Positions 50,428 through 59,955 of a stretch of DNA of 64,000 bases are shown here, piece by piece. Numbering within the stretch: position 1 is the first letter of the stretch; each line of letters opens with the position of its first letter. Source of the stretch: Shouchella oshimensis (lineage in GTDB: Bacteria; Bacillota; Bacilli; Bacillales; Bacillaceae_D). The notes under the pieces were generated by a model that had not been told where the DNA came from, made no database searches, and saw only the letters and a program-made list of their open reading frames with translations. Position numbers and translations under genes: made by a program. The stretch is from NCBI RefSeq assembly GCF_002019765.1, contig NZ_KV917380.1, forward strand, positions 1,383,858 through 1,447,857. Direction: 5' to 3'.

Positions 50428-51023
50428 AAGTAGTAAAAGCTGAACTAGAACATGTAGCTGTCAAACCTGAACAATATCCAGTAAATCGGTTACCAGAACT
50501 TGCCCTTGCAGGTCGCTCAAACGTAGGGAAATCATCGTTTATTAACAAGATGCTTAATCGAAAAGGATTAGCCAGAACATCAGGTCAACCTGGTAAAACG
50601 CAAACATTAAACTTTTACGAGATTAATGAAATCCTTTATTTTGTAGATGTACCAGGCTACGGCTATGCGAAAGTGTCGAAGACCGAACGTGCAGCTTGGG
50701 GAAAAATGATTGAAACCTACTTATCAGAGCGAGAAGAGCTTAAAGCGGTGTTACAATTAATTGATGCACGCCATAAGCCTTCAGAGGACGATAAGCTTAT
50801 GTACAATTGGATGAAGCATTTCGGAATTCCCGTCATTTTAGTTGCTACAAAAGCGGATAAAATCTCTAGATCAAAATGGCAAAAGCATTTAAGTATCATT
50901 AGTAAAGAGCTTGATCGGGAGGAAACAGATCCTTTGTTACTGTTTTCCTCTGAAACCGGGTATGGAAAAGAAGAAGCCTGGAAGACGATTCAATCCCATC
51001 TCCAATTAACGAAAAATAAGTAG
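50424..51023 (+). CDS. engB: Ribosome biogenesis GTPase EngB (YsxC)
   Basis: This 199-residue TrmE-Era-EngA-EngB-type GTPase has G1 [10 protein letters not shown]3 [10 protein letters not shown]4 ATKADK and G5 FSSETG. YsxC is essential in B. subtilis for 50S subunit assembly. Its ATG overlaps the lonA stop by 4 bp (ATGA). A terminator overlaps the 3' end. The lonA-engB pairing is conserved in Bacillus. Confidence 0.96.
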   Translation: MKVVKAELEHVAVKPEQYPVNRLPELALAGRSNVGKSSFINKMLNRKGLARTSGQPGKTQTLNFYEINEILYFVDVPGYGYAKVSKTERAAWGKMIETYLSEREELKAVLQLIDARHKPSEDDKLMYNWMKHFGIPVILVATKADKISRSKWQKHLSIISKELDREETDPLLLFSSETGYGKEEAWKTIQSHLQLTKNK

Positions 51024-51045
51024 TGCTTGCACTGCTTATTTTTTT
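51014..51045 (+). terminator. Terminator of lonA-engB
   Basis: AATAAG-T-AGTGC and GCACT-G-CTTATT arms, loop of two bases, then T residues. The 5' arm overlaps the engB stop. Confidence 0.85.
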
Positions 51046-51083
51046 CACTGTCTGGATTGTCTAGGATTGTTCACAAAAAAATT

Positions 51084-51127
51084 TTGAGTCCTTATTTAGA
51101 CATGTTATAATTTAGGCATGATATAAT
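51084..51127 (+). promoter_or_regulatory. hemA promoter region with tandem -10-like repeats
   Basis: TTGAGT (51084-51089), 16 bp, TATAAT (51106-51111). An 11-bp motif CATGWTATAAT occurs twice (51101-51111 and 51117-51127), giving a second TATAAT. The leader to hemA is about 65-75 nt. A TTATAAT half-site recalls the PerR box known at B. subtilis hemA but no full palindrome is present. Confidence 0.6.
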
Positions 51128-51185
51128 GAGAATTGGATAAAGTAGAAGTAAGAGATTGGAAACGTAGCTTTAGGGGGCTTTTTAA

Positions 51186-52559
51186 ATGCATACGATTGTC
51201 GTAGGAGTGAACTATAAGTCTGCCCCGGTGGAAATTCGCGAAAAGCTAGCTTTTGATGAAGACCAGTTGCCGGCGGCTCTTGCCCAACTGCGCTCATCAA
51301 AGAGCATTATGGAGTGTGTGATTCTATCAACTTGCAATCGCACTGAGCTTTATGTTGTAGCAGATCAAATTCATACCGGAAGGCATTTCACAAAAACGTT
51401 TTTAGCAAACTGGTTTTCCATTCATAAAGATGAATTAACAGCTTATTTAACAATAAAAGAAAATGATCATGCAGTTGAACATTTATTTCGAGTAGCCTGT
51501 GGCCTAGACTCAATGGTTATTGGTGAAACGCAAATTTTAGGTCAAGCTAAGCAAGCGTTTCAACTCGCCCAATCTTTGCAAGTAACAGGTACTGTCTTTA
51601 ATCAGCTATTTAAACAAGCGATTACTTTAGGAAAACGCGCGCATAGTTCGACGGCCATTTCTTCTCAAGCCGTCTCGGTTAGTTATGCTGGCGTAGAACT
51701 TGGTAAAAAGATTTTTGGTAGTTTTGAAGGCAAACGTGTCCTTATTGTTGGTGCAGGTGAAATGAGTGAGCTGACAGCAAAGCATATACACGCGAATGGA
51801 GCCGCTTCCATTGTGGTAATGAATCGAAGTGTTGATAAAGCTGAGAATCTTGCCGGTCGATTTAGTGGTGAAGCCGTTTCATTTCATCATTTAGAAGAAG
51901 AGTTGAAGCGTGCAGACGTTGTCATAAGCTCTACAGGAGCAAGAGAATTTGTATTAACAAAAGAGAACACGGAAAATGCTTTACGTTCCCGAGAGGAGCG
52001 ACCGTTATTCATTATTGATATTGCGGTTCCACGTGATGTCGAGCCAACCTTAAACGAATGGGAAAATGTTCACTTATACGACATTGATCATTTGCAACAT
52101 ATCGTTGAATCGAACAAGCAAGAACGAGAGCGCGAAGCTGAAAAAATCTCTTTAATGATTGAGGAAGAGATTGTTGAGTTCAATATGTGGGTAAACACAT
52201 TAGGCGTTGTTCCTATCATTACAGCTTTACGTGGAAAAGCGTTGCAAATTCAAGGTGATACCATGTCTAGTATTGAACGGAAATTACCTCATTTAACCGA
52301 TCGAGAATTAAAGGTTCTTCGTAAACATACAAAAAGTATAGTGAATCAACTACTTCGTGATCCGCTAACGAAGGTAAAAGAATTAGCAGCTGAGCCTGAT
52401 GCCCAATTATCGCTACAGCTGTTTACGGATATCTTTGCGTTAGAAGAGACGCTAGAAGAACAGAAAGAACGCGAACGCCAAAATGATATGAAGGCACTAT
52501 GGAAACAAGAAAGTGAGTCCTATAGCGAGATTGAAGGCACTGTTGCTATGCGCTCGTAA
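51186..52559 (+). CDS. hemA: Glutamyl-tRNA reductase
   Basis: This 457-residue enzyme reduces Glu-tRNA to glutamate-1-semialdehyde, the first committed step of heme synthesis. The catalytic Cys50 is in [11 protein letters not shown]; the [13 protein letters not shown] (about 113) and NADPH-binding [16 protein letters not shown] (about 188-205) segments are present, and a C-terminal dimerisation helix follows. ATG 51186 is preceded by TTTAGGGGG. In B. subtilis hemX comes next; here a palindromic element replaces it. Confidence 0.96.
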   Translation: MHTIVVGVNYKSAPVEIREKLAFDEDQLPAALAQLRSSKSIMECVILSTCNRTELYVVADQIHTGRHFTKTFLANWFSIHKDELTAYLTIKENDHAVEHLFRVACGLDSMVIGETQILGQAKQAFQLAQSLQVTGTVFNQLFKQAITLGKRAHSSTAISSQAVSVSYAGVELGKKIFGSFEGKRVLIVGAGEMSELTAKHIHANGAASIVVMNRSVDKAENLAGRFSGEAVSFHHLEEELKRADVVISSTGAREFVLTKENTENALRSREERPLFIIDIAVPRDVEPTLNEWENVHLYDIDHLQHIVESNKQEREREAEKISLMIEEEIVEFNMWVNTLGVVPIITALRGKALQIQGDTMSSIERKLPHLTDRELKVLRKHTKSIVNQLLRDPLTKVKELAAEPDAQLSLQLFTDIFALEETLEEQKERERQNDMKALWKQESESYSEIEGTVAMRS

Positions 52560-52598
52560 CCGACTGTTGTATTTCCATATGAGCGAATAAGGAGAGTT

Positions 52599-52696
52599 AA
52601 AAGCGCATCAGGCGACGACTCCAGTGGGAATGTTACTAGCTGAAGGTCTTGAGCTAGTGAACGTTTTCCACAAAGGCGTCAATCGATTGCGCTTTT
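52599..52696. repeat. 98-bp imperfect palindrome (MITE-like) between hemA and hemC
   Basis: The ends AAAAGCGC (52599-52606) and GCGCTTTT (52689-52696) are inverted, and the internal GTGGGAATGTTACTAGCT pairs with its imperfect complement ending near 52655, so the element folds along its full length. The core GACTCCAGTGGGAA resembles short palindromic repeats that I recall as scattered in many Bacillaceae genomes. T-rich sequence follows it, so it could also act as a terminator. No other copy was found in the window. Confidence 0.6.
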
Positions 52697-52749
52697 TCTT
52701 TTTAGAACGAAACTGTACATAATGGTTTTATGATTTTAGGAGGAAGAGG

Positions 52750-53679
52750 ATGAGAACAATTGTACTTGGTACAAGAAGAAGTAATTTAGCGATGACCCAA
52801 ACAAGATGGGTTATTGAGCAATTTAAGAAATTAAATGTCCCGTATCAATTTGAAATAAAAGAAATTGTAACAAAAGGAGATCGAATACTAGACGTTACCC
52901 TTTCAAAAGTTGGCGGTAAGGGCCTTTTTGTAAAGGAAATTGAAGAGGCGTTACGCACTGGAGAAATTGATATTGCCGTTCATTCAATGAAAGATGTCCC
53001 ATCAGAAATGTTGCCTGAATTTGTGCTTGGAGCCATTACCGATCGAGAAGATCCAAGAGACGCCATTATCAGTGAAAATCACGTGCCATTAAGTGAGCTA
53101 CCAGCTGGTGCTATTATTGGGACGAGTAGTTTGCGTCGATCAGCCCAAATTTTGCACCGTTATCCGCACCTTTCCGTTCAATGGATTCGAGGCAATGTTG
53201 AGACAAGGCTGCGAAAACTTAAAGAAGAATCGTTTTCTGCGATTGTTCTTGCTGCTGCTGGACTAAATCGATTAGGCTATGCCAAATCGGCTGTCACACA
53301 TTATTTAGAAACAGATGAATGTGTTCCTGCAATTGGTCAAGGGGCGTTAGGGCTTGAAGGGCGTAAAGAGGATGCTGAGGTGAACCGTCTCTTACAATTG
53401 TTAAATCATGAAGAAACAGCTTCTGCCGTTCAAGCAGAGCGTGCTTTTCTTCATACATTAAATGGCGGGTGCCAAGTCCCAATCGGTGGCTATGCCACAG
53501 TGGAAAAAGGCGGTACGATTACTTTAACCGGCTTAGTAGGTTCTCCAGATGGAGAGGTTTTATTAAAAGAAACGGCATCAGGAGACGATCCAGTAAAGTT
53601 AGGGACGGACTTGGCGAAACAGTTATCTGCACAAGGGGCTGAAGACATTCTAAATAAAGTGAGAGAGAGTTTAGAGTGA
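52750..53679 (+). CDS. hemC: Hydroxymethylbilane synthase (porphobilinogen deaminase)
   Basis: This 309-residue enzyme joins four porphobilinogens. The N-terminal GTRRSNLAMTQT, catalytic Asp in HSMKDVP and the Cys that holds the dipyrromethane cofactor in LNGGCQVPIGGY (about residue 241) are present. ATG 52750 follows TTAGGAGGAAG. It is the first gene of hemCDBL, separated from hemA by 190 bp. It overlaps hemD by 1-4 bp. Confidence 0.96.
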   Translation: MRTIVLGTRRSNLAMTQTRWVIEQFKKLNVPYQFEIKEIVTKGDRILDVTLSKVGGKGLFVKEIEEALRTGEIDIAVHSMKDVPSEMLPEFVLGAITDREDPRDAIISENHVPLSELPAGAIIGTSSLRRSAQILHRYPHLSVQWIRGNVETRLRKLKEESFSAIVLAAAGLNRLGYAKSAVTHYLETDECVPAIGQGALGLEGRKEDAEVNRLLQLLNHEETASAVQAERAFLHTLNGGCQVPIGGYATVEKGGTITLTGLVGSPDGEVLLKETASGDDPVKLGTDLAKQLSAQGAEDILNKVRESLE

Positions 53680-54431
53680 TGCTCGCTCTGCGAAACAAGC
53701 ACATTTTGCTAACGCGAGAGGAAAAGGATGCAAAACAGTTTGCTGATTTAATTACAGCGTACGGTGGGACTCCTTATTTCTTACCTTTAATTAAAATTGT
53801 CTTTCGACCGGTAGGTGTTGAATCTACTAAAAAAGCAGCTCGTGCTGACTGGCTTGTTTTCACAAGTGTCAATGGTGTACGTTCGTTTTTTTCTACCTAT
53901 CAAGGTGAACCCTTAAAGGCGAAAATGGCAGCAGTTGGTGTACAAACGGCTCATGAAATTGAGCGATACGGCTATCACACGTCTGTTGTTCCGAAGATTC
54001 AAGATGGTGAAGCGTTGGCGCGTTTGTTACAGACGGTAGTTGGACAAGAAGAACGTGTGCTAGTGGTGCGAGGTCAATTGGCAAAGCCAACCATTATTTA
54101 TGGATTAAAGAACAAGGGCATTAACGTTGAAGCTCTAAATACCTATGATACGATTATGCCTAAGGAAGCCATCAGGGAAGCGAAAGCTTTGCCAAACCTA
54201 GTTTTTGATTATGTAACGTTAACAAGTCCATCTACAGCAACTCATTTGCGAGCTGTTATGGAAGCATGTACGATTTCTTATCGAAAAGTCGCGTGTATTG
54301 GACCGAGAACAAATGAGCGTGCTATTCAATTAGGGCTAACGCCAACGGTGACAGCAGATTCTTATTCAACAAATGGACTAGTAAAGGCCATGCTTATAGA
54401 GGAGGCACACAAACATGAACGTAACATTTAA
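53679..54431 (+). CDS. hemD: Uroporphyrinogen-III synthase
   Basis: This 250-residue protein has the two-domain HemD fold, low in conserved residues but with the typical [16 protein letters not shown] start, [15 protein letters not shown] (about 58-72), [11 protein letters not shown] and [12 protein letters not shown] (about 168-179). It closes the linear tetrapyrrole with inversion of ring D. ATG 53679 overlaps the hemC stop (TGATG); GTG 53676 just before is possible. Its end overlaps hemB by 17 bp. Confidence 0.93.
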   Translation: MLALRNKHILLTREEKDAKQFADLITAYGGTPYFLPLIKIVFRPVGVESTKKAARADWLVFTSVNGVRSFFSTYQGEPLKAKMAAVGVQTAHEIERYGYHTSVVPKIQDGEALARLLQTVVGQEERVLVVRGQLAKPTIIYGLKNKGINVEALNTYDTIMPKEAIREAKALPNLVFDYVTLTSPSTATHLRAVMEACTISYRKVACIGPRTNERAIQLGLTPTVTADSYSTNGLVKAMLIEEAHKHERNI

Positions 54432-55407
54432 GCGACATAGAAGACTAAGAAAAACAGCGGCTATTCGCGAAATGGTGAGGGAAACGACGCTTTCAGCAAA
54501 TGATTTTATTTATCCCTTATTTGTAACGGAAGAAACAAATAAAAAGACAGAAGTTCCATCAATGCCAGGGGTGTTTCAATATTCGTTAGATCGTTTAAAT
54601 GATGAAGTGGCTGAAGTGCAAAAATTAGGGATTCGTGCCATTATCTTATTTGGTTTGCCCCATCATAAAGATGAAATTGGGTCTGAGGCATTTGCGAGTC
54701 ATGGCATCATTCAACAAGCAACAAGACAGATAAAAGAAGCGTTTCCTAATATGCTTGTCATTGCAGATACGTGTTTATGCGAATTTACAGATCATGGACA
54801 TTGTGGCATTATCCGTGAAGGGGATGTTGTGAATGACGAGAGCCTTACCCTTTTAGTGAAAACAGCTGTTTCACAAGCGGAAGCCGGCGCTGATATCATT
54901 GCACCTTCAAATATGATGGACGGATTTGTAGCTGCCATTCGTAAGGGCTTAGACGAAGCAGGCTATGTGGATGTTCCAATCATGTCATATGCTGTGAAAT
55001 ATGCTTCAGCTTTTTACGGTCCGTTTCGTGATGCAGCAAATAGTGCGCCTGCGTTTGGTGATCGTAAAACGTATCAGATGGATCCAGCTAATCGTGAAGA
55101 AGCAGTGCGAGAGGCGACGTCTGATTTAGAAGAAGGAGCAGACTTTCTCATTGTTAAACCAGCTTTGTCGTACTTAGACATTGTTCGTGATGTCAAAGAA
55201 ATGTCAAATGTGCCGATAGTGGCTTATAACGTTAGTGGAGAGTACGCGATGGTTAAAGCAGCAGCACAAAATGGCTGGGTGAACGAGAGAGCAATTGTAT
55301 TAGAAAAACTTGTCAGTATGAAACGTGCTGGAGCAACCCTCATTCTAACGTACTTTGCAAAAGATGCTGCACAATGGCTGTATGAAGAAACACGAGGAGG
55401 TTACTAA
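54415..55407 (+). CDS. hemB: Delta-aminolevulinic acid dehydratase (porphobilinogen synthase)
   Basis: This 330-residue enzyme condenses two aminolevulinates. The zinc-binding cysteines are in [14 protein letters not shown] (about 119-132); the Schiff-base lysines are in [15 protein letters not shown] (about 196) and [11 protein letters not shown] (about 248). ATG 54415 follows GAGGAGG within the end of hemD. The stop is 2 bp before hemL. Zinc rather than magnesium dependence is suggested by the Cys triad. Confidence 0.97.
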   Translation: MNVTFKRHRRLRKTAAIREMVRETTLSANDFIYPLFVTEETNKKTEVPSMPGVFQYSLDRLNDEVAEVQKLGIRAIILFGLPHHKDEIGSEAFASHGIIQQATRQIKEAFPNMLVIADTCLCEFTDHGHCGIIREGDVVNDESLTLLVKTAVSQAEAGADIIAPSNMMDGFVAAIRKGLDEAGYVDVPIMSYAVKYASAFYGPFRDAANSAPAFGDRKTYQMDPANREEAVREATSDLEEGADFLIVKPALSYLDIVRDVKEMSNVPIVAYNVSGEYAMVKAAAQNGWVNERAIVLEKLVSMKRAGATLILTYFAKDAAQWLYEETRGGY

Positions 55408-55409
55408 AG

Positions 55410-56702
55410 ATGGCTCATTATGAAAAATCAAAACAAGCGTTTGAACAAGCAAAGCCGCTAATGCCGGGTGGCGTAAACAGTCCAGTTCGCGCCTTTAAAT
55501 CGGTTGGTATGAATCCTGTCTATATGAAACAAGGAAAAGGATCAAAGATTACAGACATTGATGGGAACCAATATATTGATTATGTTCTATCATGGGGACC
55601 ACTCATTCGCGGGCATGCAGATGAAATCGTAGTGGAAGAATTAAAAAAGGCAACGGAACTTGGGACAAGCTTTGGTGCCCCTCATGAGTTAGAAACGAAG
55701 TTGGCGGAACTAGTGATTGAACGTGTGCCATCAATTGAAGTGGTTCGTATGGTTAATTCAGGTACAGAAGCTACAATGAGTGCACTTCGATTAGCAAGAG
55801 GCTATACTGGACGTAACAAAATCTTGAAATTTGTTGGTTGTTATCACGGACATGGGGATTCGTTATTAATTAAAGCAGGTTCTGGTGTTGCAACGCTGGG
55901 ATTACCAGATAGTCCTGGTGTTCCTGAATCAGTTGCGCAGAACACGTTAACTGTTCATTACAATGATATAGAGAGCGTTCAGTATGTATTTGAACAGTTT
56001 GGTGACGACCTTGCGGCAGTTATTGTAGAACCAGTAGCTGGAAACATGGGGGTTGTTCGTCCTGAACCTGGATTTTTAGAGACGCTTAGAGAATTAACAT
56101 CAGCAAATGGAACGGTGTTGATTTTTGATGAAGTGATGACAGGTTTCCGTGTTGGCTATGAGTGTGCGCAAGGAGTGCTTGGTGTTACACCTGATTTAAC
56201 ATGTTTAGGAAAAGTAATCGGTGGAGGACTGCCTGTTGGTGCGTTTGGTGGAAAACGAGAAATTATGGAGCAAATTGCACCTAGCGGACCTATTTATCAA
56301 GCTGGTACATTGTCTGGAAACCCACTTGCAATGACAGCAGGCTATTATACTCTTTCTCAATTAACGAGAGAAGACTACGATGTGTTTCAAAAGCAAGGAG
56401 AGCGTTTAGAACAAGGTCTCTCAGAGGCAGCGAAAGCACATGGCATCCCACATACAATTAACCGTGCAGGATCGATGATTGGTCTTTTCTTCACTAATGA
56501 ACATGTTACAAATTTTGATTTGGCGAAAACTGCTGATTTAGAGTTATTTGCACGTTACTTTAGAGGGATGTTAGAAGAAGGAATATCGATTGCTCCTTCT
56601 CAATTTGAAGGGCTCTTCCTATCTACGACTCACTCAGACGAAGACATCGAAAAAACCATTGAAGCTGCAAACCGTGTATTTGCTACGCTTTCTCATGCTT
56701 AA
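55410..56702 (+). CDS. hemL: Glutamate-1-semialdehyde 2,1-aminomutase
   Basis: This 430-residue PLP enzyme makes 5-aminolevulinate. The PLP lysine lies in [17 protein letters not shown] (about 268), with [16 protein letters not shown] (about 120) and [11 protein letters not shown] upstream. ATG 55410 follows AGGAGG. It is the last gene of hemCDBL and precedes a strong terminator. Together with hemA it completes the C5 route to porphobilinogen encoded here. Confidence 0.96.
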   Translation: MAHYEKSKQAFEQAKPLMPGGVNSPVRAFKSVGMNPVYMKQGKGSKITDIDGNQYIDYVLSWGPLIRGHADEIVVEELKKATELGTSFGAPHELETKLAELVIERVPSIEVVRMVNSGTEATMSALRLARGYTGRNKILKFVGCYHGHGDSLLIKAGSGVATLGLPDSPGVPESVAQNTLTVHYNDIESVQYVFEQFGDDLAAVIVEPVAGNMGVVRPEPGFLETLRELTSANGTVLIFDEVMTGFRVGYECAQGVLGVTPDLTCLGKVIGGGLPVGAFGGKREIMEQIAPSGPIYQAGTLSGNPLAMTAGYYTLSQLTREDYDVFQKQGERLEQGLSEAAKAHGIPHTINRAGSMIGLFFTNEHVTNFDLAKTADLELFARYFRGMLEEGISIAPSQFEGLFLSTTHSDEDIEKTIEAANRVFATLSHA

Positions 56703-56710
56703 CCATCAAA

Positions 56711-56756
56711 CACAAGCCCTTTGCTAGTGCAAAACTAGAAGGGCTTGTTTTTTTTC
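56711..56756 (+). terminator. Terminator of hemCDBL
   Basis: ACAAGCCCTT and AAGGGCTTGT arms with an inner CTAGT/ACTAG extension, then eight T residues. Confidence 0.92.
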
Positions 56757-56767
56757 GTCTATTGTAC

Positions 56768-56796
56768 GCATAATCGACTAGCTTAGCTCATAGACG
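56768..56796 (+). promoter_or_regulatory. Candidate sigma-E promoter of spoVID
   Basis: GCATAAT (56768-56774), 14 bp, CATAGACG (56789-56796). The -35 fits the sigma-E pattern KMATAWW and the -10 matches CATACAMT at six of eight positions. spoVID is sigma-E dependent in B. subtilis. Confidence 0.45.
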
Positions 56797-56844
56797 TAAT
56801 AGTGTACGTGTATAACGGATGATGGTGAAGAAGGAGGAATTAAA

Positions 56845-57927
56845 TTGTCTCAAGAACAGTCGTCAGCCTTAACGTTTTCAATTGAAGACTCTGTTTGGCT
56901 TAATAAAGGACAACAAATTGATGAAATTATTGGCATGTCCCTCACACCGGAGATTTCAGTCAAACAAATGGACGATCATGTAACTATTCAAGGTGGTCTT
57001 CGTTTTATTGGCGAATACAAAATGGTAGAAGAAAGACAGGAAGAAGTGGAGGAAGAGGAAGACGCATCTTTTACTGCGTTAAGTGATTTTCGTCATTCGG
57101 GTGATATCCAGACTGAAACGGAAGCTGGAGCTGGTCAGATTGAACACGTGTTTCCAATTGATATTACGATTCCGATGACACGAATCCAACATGTTGATGA
57201 TATTTATGTAGAAGTATCAAGCTTTGATTATGATTTACCAGAAAAAAGCTGCATTCAATTAACAGCAGATGTGTCGATTAGTGGCGTGAAGTCAGACGAG
57301 CAACAGCGAGAAATTGAGTTAGTTGATTCTGAGTATAAGTACGATGTTGTTGAAGATGAAAATAATCCAGAGGAACCTGAACACACAGAGGAAACGGCTT
57401 TTCAATTTGAAGCGTATCAATCGGATGAAGCGGTTGAAGAAAGTCATTCATATGAAGAGCAGGGGACAGAAGAAAGATCAGAACAAGAACTTGCTTATCA
57501 TCAAAGGAGCATGGAGCAAGACATAGTAGAGACGTTTACCCAGTCCAATTGGCAAGAAGAAGAGACAGATGCAGAAGATATCGCTACTGTTAGTGATCTA
57601 AATGACGATGCATCTCCTGCTTATCGATATTTAACGGAAACCAGTGAAATGAACGAGCTTGAAGATCAAATTGATGAAGTCGAAGAAGTGACTGAGCAAG
57701 TAGGAAAGAGTGAACGTGACAGCGCTTCATACTTAACAAGCATGCTCCGAAACGAGGATGAACAGTTTTCTAGATGGAAAATGTGTATTATTCAAGAAGA
57801 AGAAACGCTACAGGTTATTGCCGATCGCTATGAACTTTCCACTAGTCAACTAACGCGTTACAACAACCTTGATAGTGAAAAAGTTGAAGAGGGGCAAATC
57901 ATTTATATACCTTCGAAAGGTAAGTAG
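56845..57927 (+). CDS. spoVID: Spore coat/morphogenesis protein SpoVID
   Basis: The 360-residue protein has a beta-rich N-terminal domain (about 1-150, ending in the ELTADVSISGV-like stretch), a Glu-rich low-complexity middle (about 155-300) and a C-terminal LysM-like domain (about 312-358: EETLQVIADRYEL, QLTRYNNLD, GQIIYIP). SpoVID drives encasement of the spore by the coat and binds SafA. It starts at TTG 56845 after GAAGGAGG. It is shorter than B. subtilis SpoVID (575 residues), mainly in the acidic middle. An unknown gene and ysxE follow in the same transcript. Confidence 0.92.
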   Translation: MSQEQSSALTFSIEDSVWLNKGQQIDEIIGMSLTPEISVKQMDDHVTIQGGLRFIGEYKMVEERQEEVEEEEDASFTALSDFRHSGDIQTETEAGAGQIEHVFPIDITIPMTRIQHVDDIYVEVSSFDYDLPEKSCIQLTADVSISGVKSDEQQREIELVDSEYKYDVVEDENNPEEPEHTEETAFQFEAYQSDEAVEESHSYEEQGTEERSEQELAYHQRSMEQDIVETFTQSNWQEEETDAEDIATVSDLNDDASPAYRYLTETSEMNELEDQIDEVEEVTEQVGKSERDSASYLTSMLRNEDEQFSRWKMCIIQEEETLQVIADRYELSTSQLTRYNNLDSEKVEEGQIIYIPSKGK

Positions 57928-57937
57928 GTGGTGACCA

Positions 57938-58816
57938 ATGATTGAGCGCATTAAAGAAGAGTATGGATTTAAACAGGCATCTTTAGAATCAAAGCATCAA
58001 CTGAACACAGAAAAAGGTGTAAAGCAAATCTGCTATTGGGAAGATGAGGCTTGTTTAAAGTGGCATATCGAGTGGCGTGACAACTGTAGTGTCGCGCCTT
58101 ATGTCATGATGAACCGGATGCTAAGAACCAATAAAGGCGCTGCTTATATAGAGAAGGATAAACAATTCATTAGCCTGCATGATAAAGTCCCTATTGAACA
58201 GCGTGAAGATCAAGAAGAAAAGCGGTGGGGAGAAGTTCTTGGTTTAATGATTCAGGCGGGTCGAAGAGATCAATCGACGTTCTCATTACCAAAAGAGGTA
58301 ATGGGTAATGATCCCATTTTGGAACAAGCCAATCGGGAACAAAGGCTGTTTTTTCAGACACTTTTTCAAGAAGGGAATCGTCGTCTAACGATGGCTAAGA
58401 AGCTAGCTAAGTCAGGAGAAATATCAGTACCTAAAATGGATTCATTTACAGAATTAACAGGCTCATTTCGCGGGCATATGCTAATCGTACAAGGAAGTGA
58501 AACGACCCCGGAGTACGGGTATCAGTCGTTTAAGACATTCCTTAAATCGTGGTATGAACGCAAAGGGGAAGCATCGTTACATGCGTTGATGAATGAATTG
58601 GATGAGAAGGCAACGTTGACAAGCAACGAACGAAAAGCCATTATGGCTACTGTTCTTATTCCTGATGAGCTAGATACACTATTGCAAGAGAGAGCGATTT
58701 CTAATGACCAACCCTTTTCTGACTTAATTGATCACCTAAAAAGAGAATGGGATAAAACGCAGTCGTTTGCTTCGGCATTAGCAAAATGGCTTGATGCAAA
58801 GAAGGTGACAACATGA
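57938..58816 (+). CDS. Unknown protein between spoVID and ysxE
   Basis: The product is 292 residues, soluble, without signal peptide or membrane segment, and is not recognised. It starts MIERIKEEYGF and has a beta-like N-terminal part (CYWEDEACLKWHIEWRDN), then a mostly helical, charged remainder (about 85-292). ATG 57938 is preceded by TAGGTGGTG, 10 bp after spoVID, and its stop overlaps ysxE's ATG by 4 bp. This tight packing argues for a shared role in coat assembly. B. subtilis has no gene at this place as far as I recall. Confidence 0.8.
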   Translation: MIERIKEEYGFKQASLESKHQLNTEKGVKQICYWEDEACLKWHIEWRDNCSVAPYVMMNRMLRTNKGAAYIEKDKQFISLHDKVPIEQREDQEEKRWGEVLGLMIQAGRRDQSTFSLPKEVMGNDPILEQANREQRLFFQTLFQEGNRRLTMAKKLAKSGEISVPKMDSFTELTGSFRGHMLIVQGSETTPEYGYQSFKTFLKSWYERKGEASLHALMNELDEKATLTSNERKAIMATVLIPDELDTLLQERAISNDQPFSDLIDHLKREWDKTQSFASALAKWLDAKKVTT

Positions 58817-59817
58817 ATCCGTTTATAGAGGCCTTGCTTTATTATTACGATTTAACAGCCTTAACGGTTGAGCAACAAGGGAATATTTATAGAATTGAAA
58901 CTGAACATGGAAACTTTGCATTAAAACAATCGTCAATGGACCCTGTTCAAGCTGAAGAATGTATTCATGCGATAAGGAAGCTATCACGATTAAACTATCC
59001 ATCATTCGTTCCGATTATTCCGACTAAATTTGGGGAATATTCGTTATTTGTATCTGGGAAGACGTATTATTTAATGCCTTGGATTGAGACGCAGGAATAC
59101 CAAGGAAGGCAATCAATCGAAGAGTTAATGGCTGATTCAATTGGAACAATTCATCGAATGACAGTTAAATCCCAACCAGCTTCGAAAGAAGTGATTGATC
59201 AATCGTGTGAACGCCTTCTGTCCCGATGGGAGATGCACTCGCTCGAATTATCTCGCTTTGCGGATGAAGCAGAAGTAAAAGCGTATTTATCACCATTTGA
59301 ACTGTCATTTCTTACACATTTTAAAATGTTTGAGCAATTAGCAGATGAAGCAACAACTTATCTTGAGAAATGGTACAAGACTACCATTGATAAAGGGAGT
59401 TACCGCAGTGTGTTAACCCATGGTCGTTTATCTCGGCATCATTTGTTGCACGCGACGAGTGGGCAACCTTTATTGATTAATTTTGAGCGTGCAAGTTTAG
59501 ACACACCAGCTCGGGATTTAGCGACATTGTGTAGACACGGTTTCCCGCACTCCTTATGGGATGAAAATGAAGTCTTACGCTGGTTCGCTAGATACGAACA
59601 GCATTTGCCCCTTGTTACGGCGGAAAAATATTTAGTAAGTGCGTATCTGCTCTTTCCTGAACCGGTCTACTATACGATGATGGATTATCGAAAAGGTGGA
59701 AATGAGTTAGAACTAACGCAAAAACTTGAAAAACGTATTTATGCGCTGCGTAAAGTGCAGCGATTTGTTCCGAAAATTGTTCCTCAAGAAGAAGAGGAAG
59801 CAAGTAATCAGTCTTAA
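58813..59817 (+). CDS. ysxE: Spore coat-associated protein YsxE (CotS family, kinase-like)
   Basis: This 334-residue protein has the aminoglycoside phosphotransferase-like fold of the CotS/CotI/YsxE coat proteins. The N-lobe holds FALKQSS (lysine near 39) and the hinge YYLMPWIE. The usual catalytic HGD..xxN loop appears as THGRLSRHH (about 199) and the metal-binding Asp as LINFERA (about 221), so catalytic residues seem to be lost. It is translationally coupled to the unknown gene upstream. The YsxE position next to spoVID and valS matches B. subtilis. Confidence 0.88.
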   Translation: MNPFIEALLYYYDLTALTVEQQGNIYRIETEHGNFALKQSSMDPVQAEECIHAIRKLSRLNYPSFVPIIPTKFGEYSLFVSGKTYYLMPWIETQEYQGRQSIEELMADSIGTIHRMTVKSQPASKEVIDQSCERLLSRWEMHSLELSRFADEAEVKAYLSPFELSFLTHFKMFEQLADEATTYLEKWYKTTIDKGSYRSVLTHGRLSRHHLLHATSGQPLLINFERASLDTPARDLATLCRHGFPHSLWDENEVLRWFARYEQHLPLVTAEKYLVSAYLLFPEPVYYTMMDYRKGGNELELTQKLEKRIYALRKVQRFVPKIVPQEEEEASNQS

Positions 59818-59838
59818 GCTGATGCTTGCTTTTTTTTA
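59798..59838 (+). terminator. Terminator of the spoVID operon
   Basis: AAGCAAG...ATCAG pairs with CTGAT...CTTGCTT with a one-base bulge each side, then T residues. It spans the ysxE stop. Confidence 0.85.
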
Positions 59839-59955
59839 GGATTTTACACTTGATAAAAAGAAAAATATGGCATTAAATAAAGAGGTATACGCTTAGTTCG
59901 GGACGATTCGGGTATGCTTAAAGTAATGGTAGATAAAAGAGAGTAGGTGTATAAG

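Noticed and set aside
51101-51127. PerR box at hemA
   Set aside because: Only one TTATAAT half-site is present; the second half does not match, so no operator was called.
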